From positions 992,001 to 1,056,000 of the forward strand of contig NZ_JAFNJS010000001.1 in the NCBI RefSeq assembly GCF_019024325.1: a stretch of 64,000 bases of DNA, given 5' to 3'. The notes under the pieces are model-generated. The model was given only the letters and a program-made list of their open reading frames with translations, was not told the origin of the DNA and did no database searches. How positions within the stretch are numbered: position 1 is the first letter of the stretch; the number at the start of each line of letters is the position of its first letter. The position numbers and the translations under genes were made by a program. The DNA comes from Falsiroseomonas tokyonensis (lineage in GTDB: Bacteria; Pseudomonadota; Alphaproteobacteria; Acetobacterales; Acetobacteraceae). Shown here piece after piece: positions 1 to 8,780 of the stretch.

Positions 1-883
1 GCGACTCCGGCACCCGCAGCAGGTCCCAGAGCAGGGACAGCGCCACGGCCAGCACCAGCGCGCCGAGCAGCGCGCGCATCTCCTCTCCGCGCAGCTTGGT
101 GCCCATGGCGGCGCCGAATTGCGCGCCGGAGACGCCGCCGGCCAGCAGCAGCAGGGTCAGCACGACATCGACGCTGCCGACCTGGATGGCCTGCAGGAAG
201 GTGACATTGGCGGTGACGAAGACCACCTGGAACAGCGAGGTGCCGATCACGACGGCGGTCGGCATGCCGAGCAGGTAGATCATCGCCGGCACCAGCATGA
301 AGCCACCGCCCACGCCCATGACGGCGGAGAGCACGCCGATGGCGAAGCCGATGCCGAGCGGCGGGATGACCGAGATGTACAGCCGCGACTTGCGGAACCG
401 CATCTTGAAGGGCAGGCCGTGCATCCAGAGGTGCTCGTGCAGCCGCTGCGGCCGCGCCCGCTTGCGGCGCAGGATCGCGGTCAGGCTTTCGCGCACCATC
501 AGCCCGCCGACGCTGCCCAGCACGACGACGTAGAAGATGGCCACGGCGAGATCGACCTGCCCCGCGCGGCGCAGCCAGGCGAACAGCTGCACGCCGGCGA
601 GCGAACCGAGGAAGCCTCCGATGATGAGCACCGTGCCCATCCGCACATCGACATTGCCGCGCCGCCACTGCGCGATGAGGCCGGAGACGGAGGCGCCGAG
701 CGTCTGGTTGGCGCCGGAGCCGACGGCGACGGGCGAGGGAATGCCGATCAGGATCAGCAGCGGCGTCAGCAGGAAGCCGCCGCCGACGCCGAACAGGCCC
801 GAGAGCCAGCCCACGCCAAAGCCGATGCCCAGCAGCAGCAGGGCATCGACCGACATTTCGGCAATCGGCAGATAGACCTGCAT
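1..883 (-). CDS. TauE/SafE family sulfite/organosulfur exporter, 3' end cut by window
   Basis: Multi-pass inner-membrane protein of the TauE/SafE family, whose members export sulfite, sulfoacetate or related anions. About 294 residues are visible from the ATG at 881-883 and the frame runs off the left edge without a stop, so only the C-terminus is missing. The N-terminal segment has the family glycine-rich helix (GWLSGLFGVGGGFLLTP), and a second copy of the pattern (VMGVGGGFMLVPA) follows after a basic cytoplasmic loop, as expected for the duplicated four-helix architecture. It is divergent from the 5'-nucleotidase gene. The substrate cannot be told from sequence. Confidence 0.85.
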   Translation of the reverse strand, partial: MQVYLPIAEMSVDALLLLGIGFGVGWLSGLFGVGGGFLLTPLLILIGIPSPVAVGSGANQTLGASVSGLIAQWRRGNVDVRMGTVLIIGGFLGSLAGVQLFAWLRRAGQVDLAVAIFYVVVLGSVGGLMVRESLTAILRRKRARPQRLHEHLWMHGLPFKMRFRKSRLYISVIPPLGIGFAIGVLSAVMGVGGGFMLVPAMIYLLGMPTAVVIGTSLFQVVFVTANVTFLQAIQVGSVDVVLTLLLLAGGVSGAQFGAAMGTKLRGEEMRALLGALVLAVALSLLWDLLRVPES

Positions 884-1008
884 TCCGCGGGCGAGTCTCG
901 GCTGGCGGCGTGGCGACAAGAAGGCGGTATCAACCTCTGCGCAGGGGGCCGCAACCCGGGCAGGCGCGGGAAGTGTGGTCGTTTCGGTCAGATCGGCGTG
1001 CGCGCGCC

Positions 1009-1040
1009 TGTTGCGCCCGTCACCTGTTGCACCTGTCACC
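1009..1040. repeat. two adjacent 16-bp direct repeats upstream of the 5'-nucleotidase gene
   Basis: TGTTGCGCCCGTCACC is followed directly by TGTTGCACCTGTCACC, 14 of 16 bases identical, 63 bases before the start codon in the divergent intergenic region (884-1102). Tandem 16-mers here could be a regulator binding site. No regulator is assigned. Confidence 0.4.
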
Positions 1041-1102
1041 AGGATGCGCATGACGCGGCGGGGCCGATCCGCTATCCGGGGCGCGAACCGGAGCATGCCG
1101 CC

Positions 1103-2686
1103 ATGACGCAGCACCCCATCCTGGGCCCCATTCTGGGTCGCCGGCTTTTCGCCACACTGCCGCTCGCCCTTGCCGCCCCGGCGCTGCGCGCGCCCGCGGC
1201 GCAGACCGCGGCGCGTGTGACGCTGCTGCATCTGAACGACTTTCACAGCCGGCATGAGGGGGCGCAGCCCTCCGGCGCCGCCTGCCGCGCGGGCGCGCCC
1301 TGCGCCGGCGGAGCGGCGCGGCTTGTGGCCGGCTTCCATGCGGCGCGTGCGGCGGCGGTGGCGGAAGGCCGCGCGGTGCTGGCGCTGGATGCGGGGGACC
1401 AGTTCCTCGGCAGCCTGTTCTACACGCTGCACAAGGGGATGGCGGAGGCCGCGGTGCAGCGGCAGTGGGGCGTGCAGGCCATGGCGCCGGGCAACCACGA
1501 CTTCAATGGCGGGCCGGCGGTGCTCGGCGCCTATCTGCGGGCGCTCGGCGTGCCCTTGCTGGCCGCCAACCTGGATGCGGCGGCGGAGCCGGAGCTGGCT
1601 GGGCTGGTCGCGCCCTACCACGTCTTCACGGTCGGCGGCGCGCGCATCGGCGTGGTCGGGCTGACGCTGGAGAATATCCCGCAGATCTCTTCCCCCGGTC
1701 CCAGGCTGCGCTTCACCGCGGCGGAGGAGGCGGTGGCGCGCGCCATCGCGGCGATCCGCGCGCAGGGCCCGGCCAGCATCGTCGTGCTGTCGCATCGCGG
1801 CCTGTCGGCGGACCAGGCGCTGGCGTCGGCGGTGCCGGGCATCGATGTCATCGTCGGCGGCCATTCGCATACGCTGGTCTCGCCGCCCCAGCTGGCGGAT
1901 GGCGCGGACCGGCCGGTGCGGATCGTGCAGGCCGGTGCGCTGGGCCGCTGGCGCGGCCGGCTCGACCTCGACCTGGCCGCGGATGGAAGGGTGGCCGCGC
2001 ATGCCGGCGGGTCGGAGGAAATCACCGCCGAGATGCCGGAGGATGCGGCGACGGCCCGGCTGGTCGCGGGCTTCGCCGCGCCGCTCGGGGAACTCCGCGC
2101 CCGGCCGGTGGCGCGCAATGCCGGGGGGCTGGAGAATACCACCTGCCGGCTCGGCGAATGCGCCATCGGCAATCTGCTGGCGGATGCGCTGCTGCGCGCG
2201 GCGCCGCAGGCGGATTGTGCCCTGACCAATGCCGGCGGCATCCGCACCGGCCTGCCGGCGGGCCAGATCACGCTGGGCGATGTGCTGACCACGCTGCCCT
2301 TCTCCAACACGCTCGCCACCGCGCGGCTGCGCGGCGCCGTGCTGCTGGCGGCGCTGGAGAATGGCGTTTCCAACCCCGGCAGCGGGCGCTTCCCGCAGGT
2401 TTCGGGCCTCGCCTTCACCTGGAACCCGCTGGCGCCGGCCGGGCAGCGCATCGCGGAGGCGCGCATCACCACCGCGCGCCGTCCCGGCCCGATCGACGCG
2501 GAGGCCGACTACTTGGTGGCGACCAACGACTTCCTGCGCCGCGGCGGCGATGGCTACGCCATGCTGCGCGATGCCGCGCTGGAGGCCTATGACGCAGGCC
2601 CGCCGTTGGAGGATGCCTTCGCGGCGCATCTGGCGGCGCTGGGCGACGTTCCGGCGCGGCTGGAGGGGCGCATCACGGCGCGCTGA
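1103..2686 (+). CDS. secreted bifunctional 5'-nucleotidase / UDP-sugar hydrolase family metallophosphatase
   Basis: Periplasmic nucleotide phosphohydrolase of 527 residues. The N-terminus has a twin-arginine-like signal (GRRLFATLPLALAAPAL). The calcineurin-like metal site is complete: LHLNDFHSR near residue 43, GDQFLGS near 98, GNHDF near 132, LSHRG and GGHSH near 254. The C-terminal 5_nucleotid_C domain carries TNAGGIR, LPFSNTL and NDFLRRGGDGY, which bind the nucleoside. The frame is open far upstream, but homology and the signal sequence begin at this ATG. It converges with the MgtC-like gene six bases away. Likely role: scavenging phosphate and nucleosides from extracellular nucleotides. 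Confidence 0.9.
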   Translation: MTQHPILGPILGRRLFATLPLALAAPALRAPAAQTAARVTLLHLNDFHSRHEGAQPSGAACRAGAPCAGGAARLVAGFHAARAAAVAEGRAVLALDAGDQFLGSLFYTLHKGMAEAAVQRQWGVQAMAPGNHDFNGGPAVLGAYLRALGVPLLAANLDAAAEPELAGLVAPYHVFTVGGARIGVVGLTLENIPQISSPGPRLRFTAAEEAVARAIAAIRAQGPASIVVLSHRGLSADQALASAVPGIDVIVGGHSHTLVSPPQLADGADRPVRIVQAGALGRWRGRLDLDLAADGRVAAHAGGSEEITAEMPEDAATARLVAGFAAPLGELRARPVARNAGGLENTTCRLGECAIGNLLADALLRAAPQADCALTNAGGIRTGLPAGQITLGDVLTTLPFSNTLATARLRGAVLLAALENGVSNPGSGRFPQVSGLAFTWNPLAPAGQRIAEARITTARRPGPIDAEADYLVATNDFLRRGGDGYAMLRDAALEAYDAGPPLEDAFAAHLAALGDVPARLEGRITAR

Positions 2687-2692
2687 ACGGGT

Positions 2693-3937
2693 TCAGCCCG
2701 GCAGGGCGAAGGCCACCGCGCCGCCCAGCAGAAGCGCCGCCAGCGTGGCGCCGGCCAGCGGCCAGGCGAAGGCGCGCGGCCCGGCGGCGGCGGCCAGCAG
2801 CAGCCGCACCAGCGCATTCGCGGCCAGCGCCGCCAGCACCGCCTGGCCGATGGCCGAGCGCGGCACATCCTCCAGCCGCAGCGCGCTGAGCACCGCGACA
2901 TCCACGTCGAAGGCGCCGGACAGGGCGGAACTGCCCAGCAGGCTGGCCGTGCCGAAGCTGCCGACCAGCGCCGCGCTGGCGGTGGAGACCAGGGCGAAGC
3001 CGGCGGCGAAGACCAGCAGCGGCCCCAGGTCGAAGGGGTTGCGGTCCGGGCCGGGCGCCGCCGCCGCCTCGCCACCGCGCCAGACCAGCAGGCCGCCGCA
3101 CAGGGCGAAGACCAGGGCGGCGGCCAGCGCCGCGGGTGCCATGCTGGCCAGCACCGCGGGCTGCAGGATCAGCACCAGCCCCGTCACCCGCAGCACGGAG
3201 ACCATGGCGGCCAGCGAGGCCGCCCCGGCCAGCGCCCGGCTTTCCGCCCCCGCCGCCGCGCTGCGGGCAAAGGCCAGGGTGACGGCGGTGGAGGAGACCA
3301 CCGCCCCCAGCAGCCCGCCCGCCAGCACGCCCCGGCGCGGCCCCAGGATGCGGGCCGCGATATAGCCGAGATAGGAGATGGTCGCGGTCAGGACCGTGAA
3401 GAACCAGATCTCGCGCGGATTGAGCCCGCCCCAGGGGTCGATGGTGCGGTCCGGCAGCAGCGGCAGAATGATGGTGGTCATCACCGCCAGCATCAGGGCG
3501 GAGCGCAATTCCACCCAGCTCAGGCGCCGCAGCGCGGCGTGCAGCATCTCCCGGCTCGCCAGCACCGCGGCCAGCGCGGCGCCGCCCGCCGCCGCCGCGC
3601 GATGATCCCCCGCCACCGCCAGGGCGCCGAGGGCGAAGGTGCAGAGGCCGACGATGGCGCTGGTGGCGCTCAGGCTGTCCTCCGCCATCGCCTCCCGCGC
3701 CTGGAACCAGCCGAAGACCAGGGCGAAGCCGAGGAAGCCGAGCGCCAGGACCAGCGGCGCCTGCAGGCTGGTGGCCAGCGCGGCGAGGACGGCGCCGAGC
3801 AAAGCGGCAATGCCATGGGTGCGGATGCCGGCGGTGCGCCGGCCATCCGCTTCCGCCCGCTCCCGCCAGCCGCGCTCCAGCCCCACCAGCAGGCCGATAG
3901 CGAGCGCGACGCCGAGGCGGAGGATCAGGTCATCCAT
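2693..3937 (-). CDS. MgtC/SapB family membrane protein with DUF4010 domain
   Basis: 414-residue polytopic membrane protein. The first 130 residues match the MgtC/SapB fold (GVALAIGLLVGLERGWRER with its conserved acidic/arginine loop, then GIRTHGIAALLGA). The rest is the hydrophobic DUF4010 region with about seven more helices (motif LGGAVVSSTAVTLAFAR-like at about residue 210). Function of the family is unsettled: MgtC itself affects Mg2+/ATP homeostasis and virulence in enterobacteria. Only 31 bases separate it from the upstream cytochrome c gene, so it may be the last gene of that operon. Confidence 0.8.
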   Translation of the reverse strand: MDDLILRLGVALAIGLLVGLERGWRERAEADGRRTAGIRTHGIAALLGAVLAALATSLQAPLVLALGFLGFALVFGWFQAREAMAEDSLSATSAIVGLCTFALGALAVAGDHRAAAAGGAALAAVLASREMLHAALRRLSWVELRSALMLAVMTTIILPLLPDRTIDPWGGLNPREIWFFTVLTATISYLGYIAARILGPRRGVLAGGLLGAVVSSTAVTLAFARSAAAGAESRALAGAASLAAMVSVLRVTGLVLILQPAVLASMAPAALAAALVFALCGGLLVWRGGEAAAAPGPDRNPFDLGPLLVFAAGFALVSTASAALVGSFGTASLLGSSALSGAFDVDVAVLSALRLEDVPRSAIGQAVLAALAANALVRLLLAAAAGPRAFAWPLAGATLAALLLGGAVAFALPG

Positions 3938-3968
3938 GCACCCTCATGCCGCGGCGCGGCGCGGAACG

Positions 3969-4577
3969 CTACTCCGCCCGCGCCGGCTGATGCGCCAGGT
4001 AATGTGCCAGCGCCGCGATGGCGTCGTCCGGCACGCCGTACATCACCGCGTTCATGTTGGTGTCCGTGCCGCGCCGCTGGCTGTCCCGGTACTGCGCCAG
4101 GGTGTGGCGCAGGAAATCCTCGCGCTGGGCGGCGATGCGCGGGATCTGGTTGCGGCCGCGATAGTCCGGCAGGTGGCAGACGCCGCAATTCATGCTGGCC
4201 GAAAGCTGCTGGCCGCGCTCGGCCAAGGCGGCGTCGCGCGGTGCCAGGTCCGGCGGCGGCGCCGGGGCCAGCGCGGCGAAATGCGCGGCCAGGTCCTCCA
4301 CCTGCTGGTCCGTCAGCCCCTGGGAGAGCTGGTTCATCGGCTCCGCCTGGCGCAGGTTCTCGCGGAACAGGATCATCTGCAGCGTGATGAACTCCGCCGG
4401 CTGCCCCGCCAGGGAGGGGATCTTTTCCAATTCGCTGATGCCGGCCGCGCCGTGGCAGCCGGCGCAGTTGCGCGCCTCGGCGAGGGCAGCGCCCCGCGCC
4501 GCATCCTGCGCGGCGGCGGGGGTCAAGGCGCCGGCGGCCAGTGCGGCCGCCAGCAGGGCGCTTCGCAGAAAGGTCAC
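3969..4577 (-). CDS. di-haem cytochrome c (c4-like), periplasmic
   Basis: 202-residue exported cytochrome with an N-terminal signal peptide ending near AAAQ (residue 24). Two haem-binding sites, CAGCH (38-42) and CGVCH (131-135), lie in two similar halves, the layout of cytochrome c4-type proteins. Downstream methionines could be axial ligands. It starts with GTG, and the GTGA overlap (4574-4577) couples it to the upstream PQQ dehydrogenase, so it most likely receives electrons from that enzyme and passes them to a terminal oxidase. Confidence 0.88.
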   Translation of the reverse strand: MTFLRSALLAAALAAGALTPAAAQDAARGAALAEARNCAGCHGAAGISELEKIPSLAGQPAEFITLQMILFRENLRQAEPMNQLSQGLTDQQVEDLAAHFAALAPAPPPDLAPRDAALAERGQQLSASMNCGVCHLPDYRGRNQIPRIAAQREDFLRHTLAQYRDSQRRGTDTNMNAVMYGVPDDAIAALAHYLAHQPARAE

Positions 4578-5794
4578 TGGCGGTAGGTGATCCGGTAGAT
4601 CGCGCCGTACTGTTCCTCCGCCACCAGCAGCGATCCGTCGCGCATCACATGCACATCGACGGGCCGGCCGAGGAAGCGCTGGTTGGCCTCGTCCCGGAAG
4701 CCTTCCAGGAAGGGCTCGATGCCGGTGACATTGCCCTGCGCATCCAGCTTCGCGACCACCACGTCGTAGCCGTTCAGCCTTTCGCGGTTCCAGGACCCGC
4801 GGCGGGCGATGAAGATCTGGTTGCGATAGGCCTCGGGGAACATCGTGCCGGTGTAGAAGCGCATGCCGAGTGCCGCGACATGCGGGCCGAGCAGCGCGGC
4901 GGGCTGGGCGAATTCGCTGCAGTTGCGCTGCGCCGGCGCGCCGGGGTCGGCCCAGTCGCCGACACAGAAGGGAAAGCCGTGATCCTCGCCGCTGCGGCGG
5001 ACGCGGTGCAGCGTGTCATTGGGGATGTCGTTGCCGGCCCAGTCGCGGCCATTGTTGGTGGCCCAGAGCTCGCGGGTCTGCGGATGGTGGTCCATGCCGA
5101 CGCTGTTGCGGATGCCGCGCGCCTCGATCCGCCGGTCGCTGCCATCGGGGCGGAAGGAGACCAGCAGGGCGAAGCGGTCGCGGTCGAAGTCGCAGACATT
5201 GCAGGGCACGCCGACATTCATATAGAGGCGCCCATCCGGGCCGGGCGTCACGAACTTCCAGCCGTGATGCTCCTCCGTCGGCAGGGCGAAGGCGGCGGTC
5301 AGGTCCGTGCCGCTGCCCGGATTGTCCAGGTTCTGCTCGATATTGTCGAAGCGCAGCACGCGGTTGATGGCGATGACGTAGAGATTGCCGTCCATCACCG
5401 CGATGCCGTTGGGCTGGTTCAGCCCCTGCAGCAGCGTGCGGGTGCGCGTGGTGCCATCCGGGTTGCGGGTGATGGCATAGACGCGGCCGATGGTGCGGCT
5501 GCCGGCGAAGATGGTGCCGTTGGGGCCTTCCGCCATCATCCGCGCGCCGGGAATGCCATGGGCATAGATTTCGGCGGTGAAGCCCTGCGGCAGGCGGATG
5601 GCGGAAAGCGGCAGCTGCTCGCGCGGCGTCACCGTCAGGCGCGGGGCATGCGGGGCCAGGGTGGCGGCCATGCCGCTGCCCTCGCGGCCGATGGCCCAGG
5701 CGGGGGCGGGCGCGGCGGGTTGCTGGGCCTGGACGGCGGGTGCCAGGCAGAGCGCCGCCAGCAGGCCTGCCGCGGCGAAACGGGTTCGGACCAT
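4574..5794 (-). CDS. PQQ-dependent sugar dehydrogenase, L-sorbosone dehydrogenase-like
   Basis: 406-residue soluble periplasmic six-bladed beta-propeller dehydrogenase (COG2133, GDH-B/sorbosone dehydrogenase group). A signal peptide covers residues 1-23 (ending VQAQ). Family signatures include GLNQPNGIAV, HHGWKFVTPGPDGRLY, GIRNSVGMDHHP followed by LWATNNGRDW, and AARRGSWNR-like sequence near residue 330. These surround the PQQ and Ca2+ site in homologues. The stop overlaps the start of a di-haem cytochrome c, an expected electron acceptor. The actual sugar or aldehyde substrate cannot be read from sequence. Confidence 0.85.
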   Translation of the reverse strand: MVRTRFAAAGLLAALCLAPAVQAQQPAAPAPAWAIGREGSGMAATLAPHAPRLTVTPREQLPLSAIRLPQGFTAEIYAHGIPGARMMAEGPNGTIFAGSRTIGRVYAITRNPDGTTRTRTLLQGLNQPNGIAVMDGNLYVIAINRVLRFDNIEQNLDNPGSGTDLTAAFALPTEEHHGWKFVTPGPDGRLYMNVGVPCNVCDFDRDRFALLVSFRPDGSDRRIEARGIRNSVGMDHHPQTRELWATNNGRDWAGNDIPNDTLHRVRRSGEDHGFPFCVGDWADPGAPAQRNCSEFAQPAALLGPHVAALGMRFYTGTMFPEAYRNQIFIARRGSWNRERLNGYDVVVAKLDAQGNVTGIEPFLEGFRDEANQRFLGRPVDVHVMRDGSLLVAEEQYGAIYRITYRQ

Positions 5795-5937
5795 GTCTCT
5801 TTCCCCTCCTTGCGGACCTTGGCGGCCCGCTTCACGGGGCAGGATGCAACCGGGGGCGGCGAGGCTTCAAGCGGCTTTGCAACCGTTTGCGCCTGTGGCT
5901 GGTTGACGTCTGCGCCAGTGCGGCGGAAACGGCCGGC

Positions 5938-6546
5938 ATGTCGGAGATTTCCCAAGGCGACCCGCGTCGCATCGCCCCCGCCGCCGCCCGCAACCGGGAC
6001 CCGATCCTGTCCGCGCTGCGCCCCCTGTTGCCCGCGGCCGGCCTGGTGCTGGAGGTGGCCAGCGGCAGCGGCGAACATGCGCGGCACTTCGCCGAGGCGC
6101 TGCCGGGCCTGACCTTCCAGCCGAGCGACCCGGAGCCCGGGGCGCGGGCCAGCATCGATGCCTGGTGCGCCGGTGCGGCAAACATCCGCCCGGCGCTGGC
6201 GCTGGATGCCACCGGCGACTGGCCGCTGGCGGCGGCGGATGCCGTGCTCTGCATCAACATGATCCATATCGCGCCCTGGGCCGCGACGGAGGGCCTGCTG
6301 CGCGGCGCCGCCAGGTTGCTGCCGGTGGGCGGGCCGCTGGTGCTGTACGGCCCCTATCTCCAGGCGGGGGTGGCGACGGCGCCGAGCAACCTCGATTTCG
6401 ATGCCAGCCTGCGCGCCCGCGACCCCGCCTGGGGCCTCAGGCAACTGGAGGATGTGGCGGCGGCGGCCGCGGCGGCGGGCTTCGGGCCGCCCACCGTCAG
6501 CGCGATGCCGGCGAATAACCTGCTGGTGGCCTTCCGGCGCGGCTGA
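5938..6546 (+). CDS. DUF938 family SAM-dependent methyltransferase
   Basis: 202-residue soluble Rossmann methyltransferase of the DUF938 type (methyltransf_25-like). Motif I is LEVASGSGEHARHFA near residue 37, followed by FQPSDPE (ribose-binding acidic loop) and the family signature CINMIHIAPW near 104. The start is the ATG of MSEISQGDPRR, where family homology begins. The frame is open upstream, but that part would overlap the divergent dehydrogenase gene. Substrate unknown. Confidence 0.85.
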   Translation: MSEISQGDPRRIAPAAARNRDPILSALRPLLPAAGLVLEVASGSGEHARHFAEALPGLTFQPSDPEPGARASIDAWCAGAANIRPALALDATGDWPLAAADAVLCINMIHIAPWAATEGLLRGAARLLPVGGPLVLYGPYLQAGVATAPSNLDFDASLRARDPAWGLRQLEDVAAAAAAAGFGPPTVSAMPANNLLVAFRRG

Positions 6547-6557
6547 GCGCGGCCGGC

Positions 6558-6833
6558 TCAATCGTCGTCGTCGTCGTCATCATCGTCGCGGTCGCGCCGC
6601 GGGGTGCGGCGGTCCGCGTCGCGGCGGCGGTCGTCATCCTCCCGCCAGCGTTCCATGCGCGTCCAGCCACTGCGACCACGCTCATCCTCCACCACCAGGG
6701 TTTCCACCCGGCTGCAGCGACCATTCGAGCAGTTGGAGGAACTGTTGGAGGACTGGCTTTCGGCCATGGCGCCCAGCGGGGCGAGCCAGACGGCGAGAAG
6801 GCCGGTGACGGCGGCGCGGCGGATATGGCGCAT
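6558..6833 (-). CDS. small exported protein with poly-aspartate tail
   Basis: 91-residue hypothetical protein. The start ATG at 6833 is preceded by GGAAGGA about eight bases upstream; a longer in-frame start at 6884 lacks such a site. Residues 1-25 form a signal peptide (RRAAVTGLLAVWLAPLGAMA). The mature part has a Ser/Asn-rich stretch with two cysteines (NCSNGRCS) that could form a disulfide, an Arg/Asp-rich middle and a terminal run of nine aspartates encoded by repeated GAC/GAT triplets. The acidic tail suggests cation (Ca2+) binding in the periplasm. No family recognised. Confidence 0.6.
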   Translation of the reverse strand: MRHIRRAAVTGLLAVWLAPLGAMAESQSSNSSSNCSNGRCSRVETLVVEDERGRSGWTRMERWREDDDRRRDADRRTPRRDRDDDDDDDDD

Positions 6834-6935
6834 GTGGCGGATCCTTCCGTGATGCCCGCCCATTGCGCCGGCTTGGCGGGGCACATGGGTGGCACCCGCG
6901 TGGCGACAAAGCGGCAGGCCATCACGCCAGCGCGA

Positions 6936-8765
6936 TCAGCCGCGTTCCGTCACCCCCGTGGCAAACCCGTCCACCAACTCCCTGATCCGGGCCGGATCCG
7001 ACTGTTCCATCACCCGCCGGGCGAAGCGGGCGCAGTCGCCGATATCCAGCGCGCGGACCGCCTGCTTCACGCGGGGGATGGCGCTGGCATTCATCGACAG
7101 GCAACGGATGCCGAGCCCCAGCAGCAGGGGGACCAGCCGCGGATTGCCGCCCATCTCGCCGCAGACGGAGACCGGCATGCGCAGCCGCAGCGCGGCTTCC
7201 GTGGCGAATTGCATCAGCCGCAGCACGGCGGGGTGCAACGGGTCGTACAGATGGCTGACCTCGGCATCGCCGCGATCCACCGCCAAGGTGTACATGGCCA
7301 GGTCATTGGTGCCGATGGCGAAGAAATCGGCCTCCAGCGCGATGGCATCCGCCGCCAGGGCGGCGCCCGGCGTCTCGATCATCGCGCCCAGCTCGGGCAG
7401 TTTTTCCGGCAGCTTCTCGCCGCGGCGGCGCAGGCGGCGGGCGACGCGCTCATAGATCTCGCGCGCCTGCTTCACCTCGGACGGGATGGTCACCATCGGC
7501 AGCAGCACGCGCACCGCCCCTTCCGGCGCGCCGCCGGCGACGCGGAGGATGGCGGCGAATTGCGCCTCCAGCAGCTCCGGCCGCTTCAGCAGCATGCGGA
7601 TGCCGCGCAGGCCGAGCGCGGGGTTGGGGCTGGCATGCAGCGGCTCGATGCCGGCGGCCAGCGCCTCCATGTCCTTCTCCCCGCCCCAGTCCAGCACGCG
7701 GATGGTCACGGGGTCGCCCGCCATGGCCGCGACGATGGGGCCGTAGGCGGCCAGCTGCGCCTCCTCGTCCGGCAGGTCCTCGCGGTTCATGAAGAGGAAT
7801 TCGGTGCGGAGCAGGCCGATGCCCTGGGCGCCGGCCTGGGCGATCAGCGGCAGCTCCGCCGGGATTTCCATATTGGCGAGCAGCTCCACCGCCTCGCCAT
7901 CCGTGGTCACCGCCGGCAGCCGCCGCAGTTTTGCCAGCCGGGTGCGTTCCTTGGCGTAGCCGGCGACCTGGTCCTTGGCCCAGACCAGGGTGGCCGGGGT
8001 GGGGTGCAGGGCAATGGTCCCCGCCGCGCCGTCCAGCACCATCTGGTCGCCGCGGCGCGCGGCTTCCGTCAGCCCATGCGCGCCGAGGACGGCGGGGATG
8101 CCCAGCGCCCGCAGCATGATGGCGGTATGGCCATCGGCGCCGCCTTCCTCCGTCGCCACGCCGGCGATGCGGCTGGGGTCGAGCAGCGCGGCATCCGCGG
8201 GCGTGACTTCCTCCGCCACCAGGATCGCGCCTTCCGGCACGTCCTTGAAGCTGCGGAAGGGGTTCTGGGTCAGGTTGCGGGTCAGGCGCCGGGCGATCTC
8301 CCGCACTTCCCCCGCGCGGCGCTTCAGGCCGTTCTTGTCGTCGTCGCGGGCCGAGAGGATGACCTCGGCGATCGCATCGGCCTCGTCCCCCACCGCGGTC
8401 TCGGCCGCCAGCAGGCCGGATTCGATGCGCTTGCGGGCGCCGCGGATCAGGCGACTGTCGCCCAGCATCATGGCATAGGCGTCGAGCAGGGGTTCGAGTT
8501 CTTCCTGCGCCTCCTCCGGCAGCACGCCGAGGCGCATCTTCAGCTTGGCGACCTGCTTGCGGGAGGCGCTGACGGCCGCCGCCAGGCGCTGCTTTTCGGA
8601 TTCGACGGCCGCTTCGGCGATGCTGCGGCGCGGCGCCTCGGCCGGGGGTTCGGTGGTGTCGAAGACGGCGCCGATGGCGATGCCCTGCGACACCGGGATG
8701 CCCCGGATGACGATTTCCTTGGTGCGGCGCGGCGCGCGCCTGGCTTCCGGCTTTTCCGCCTTCAT
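6936..8765 (-). CDS. ptsI: phosphoenolpyruvate-protein phosphotransferase (PTS enzyme I)
   Basis: 609-residue enzyme I: PEP autophosphorylates a histidine and the phosphate passes to HPr. The swivelling domain has the active His213 in EEGGADGHTAIMLRALG. The usual Thr-Ser before the histidine is replaced by Asp-Gly, but the histidine is intact. The TIM-barrel domain has LLRTEFLFM, the substrate loops RVLDWGGEKD and IGTNDLAMY, and catalytic Cys535 in VCGEMGG. There is no N-terminal GAF domain, unlike nitrogen-PTS PtsP. It is the last gene of the regulatory PTS cluster, 15 bases after HPr. No sugar permease is present, so the output is probably regulatory. Confidence 0.93.
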   Translation of the reverse strand: MKAEKPEARRAPRRTKEIVIRGIPVSQGIAIGAVFDTTEPPAEAPRRSIAEAAVESEKQRLAAAVSASRKQVAKLKMRLGVLPEEAQEELEPLLDAYAMMLGDSRLIRGARKRIESGLLAAETAVGDEADAIAEVILSARDDDKNGLKRRAGEVREIARRLTRNLTQNPFRSFKDVPEGAILVAEEVTPADAALLDPSRIAGVATEEGGADGHTAIMLRALGIPAVLGAHGLTEAARRGDQMVLDGAAGTIALHPTPATLVWAKDQVAGYAKERTRLAKLRRLPAVTTDGEAVELLANMEIPAELPLIAQAGAQGIGLLRTEFLFMNREDLPDEEAQLAAYGPIVAAMAGDPVTIRVLDWGGEKDMEALAAGIEPLHASPNPALGLRGIRMLLKRPELLEAQFAAILRVAGGAPEGAVRVLLPMVTIPSEVKQAREIYERVARRLRRRGEKLPEKLPELGAMIETPGAALAADAIALEADFFAIGTNDLAMYTLAVDRGDAEVSHLYDPLHPAVLRLMQFATEAALRLRMPVSVCGEMGGNPRLVPLLLGLGIRCLSMNASAIPRVKQAVRALDIGDCARFARRVMEQSDPARIRELVDGFATGVTERG

Positions 8766-8780
8766 CTGACGTCCCGGGGG

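Noticed and set aside
119-1102. Upstream extension of the 5'-nucleotidase reading frame
   Set aside because: That part is antisense to the TauE/SafE gene and is His/Asp/Gln-rich; the true start is placed just before the signal peptide.
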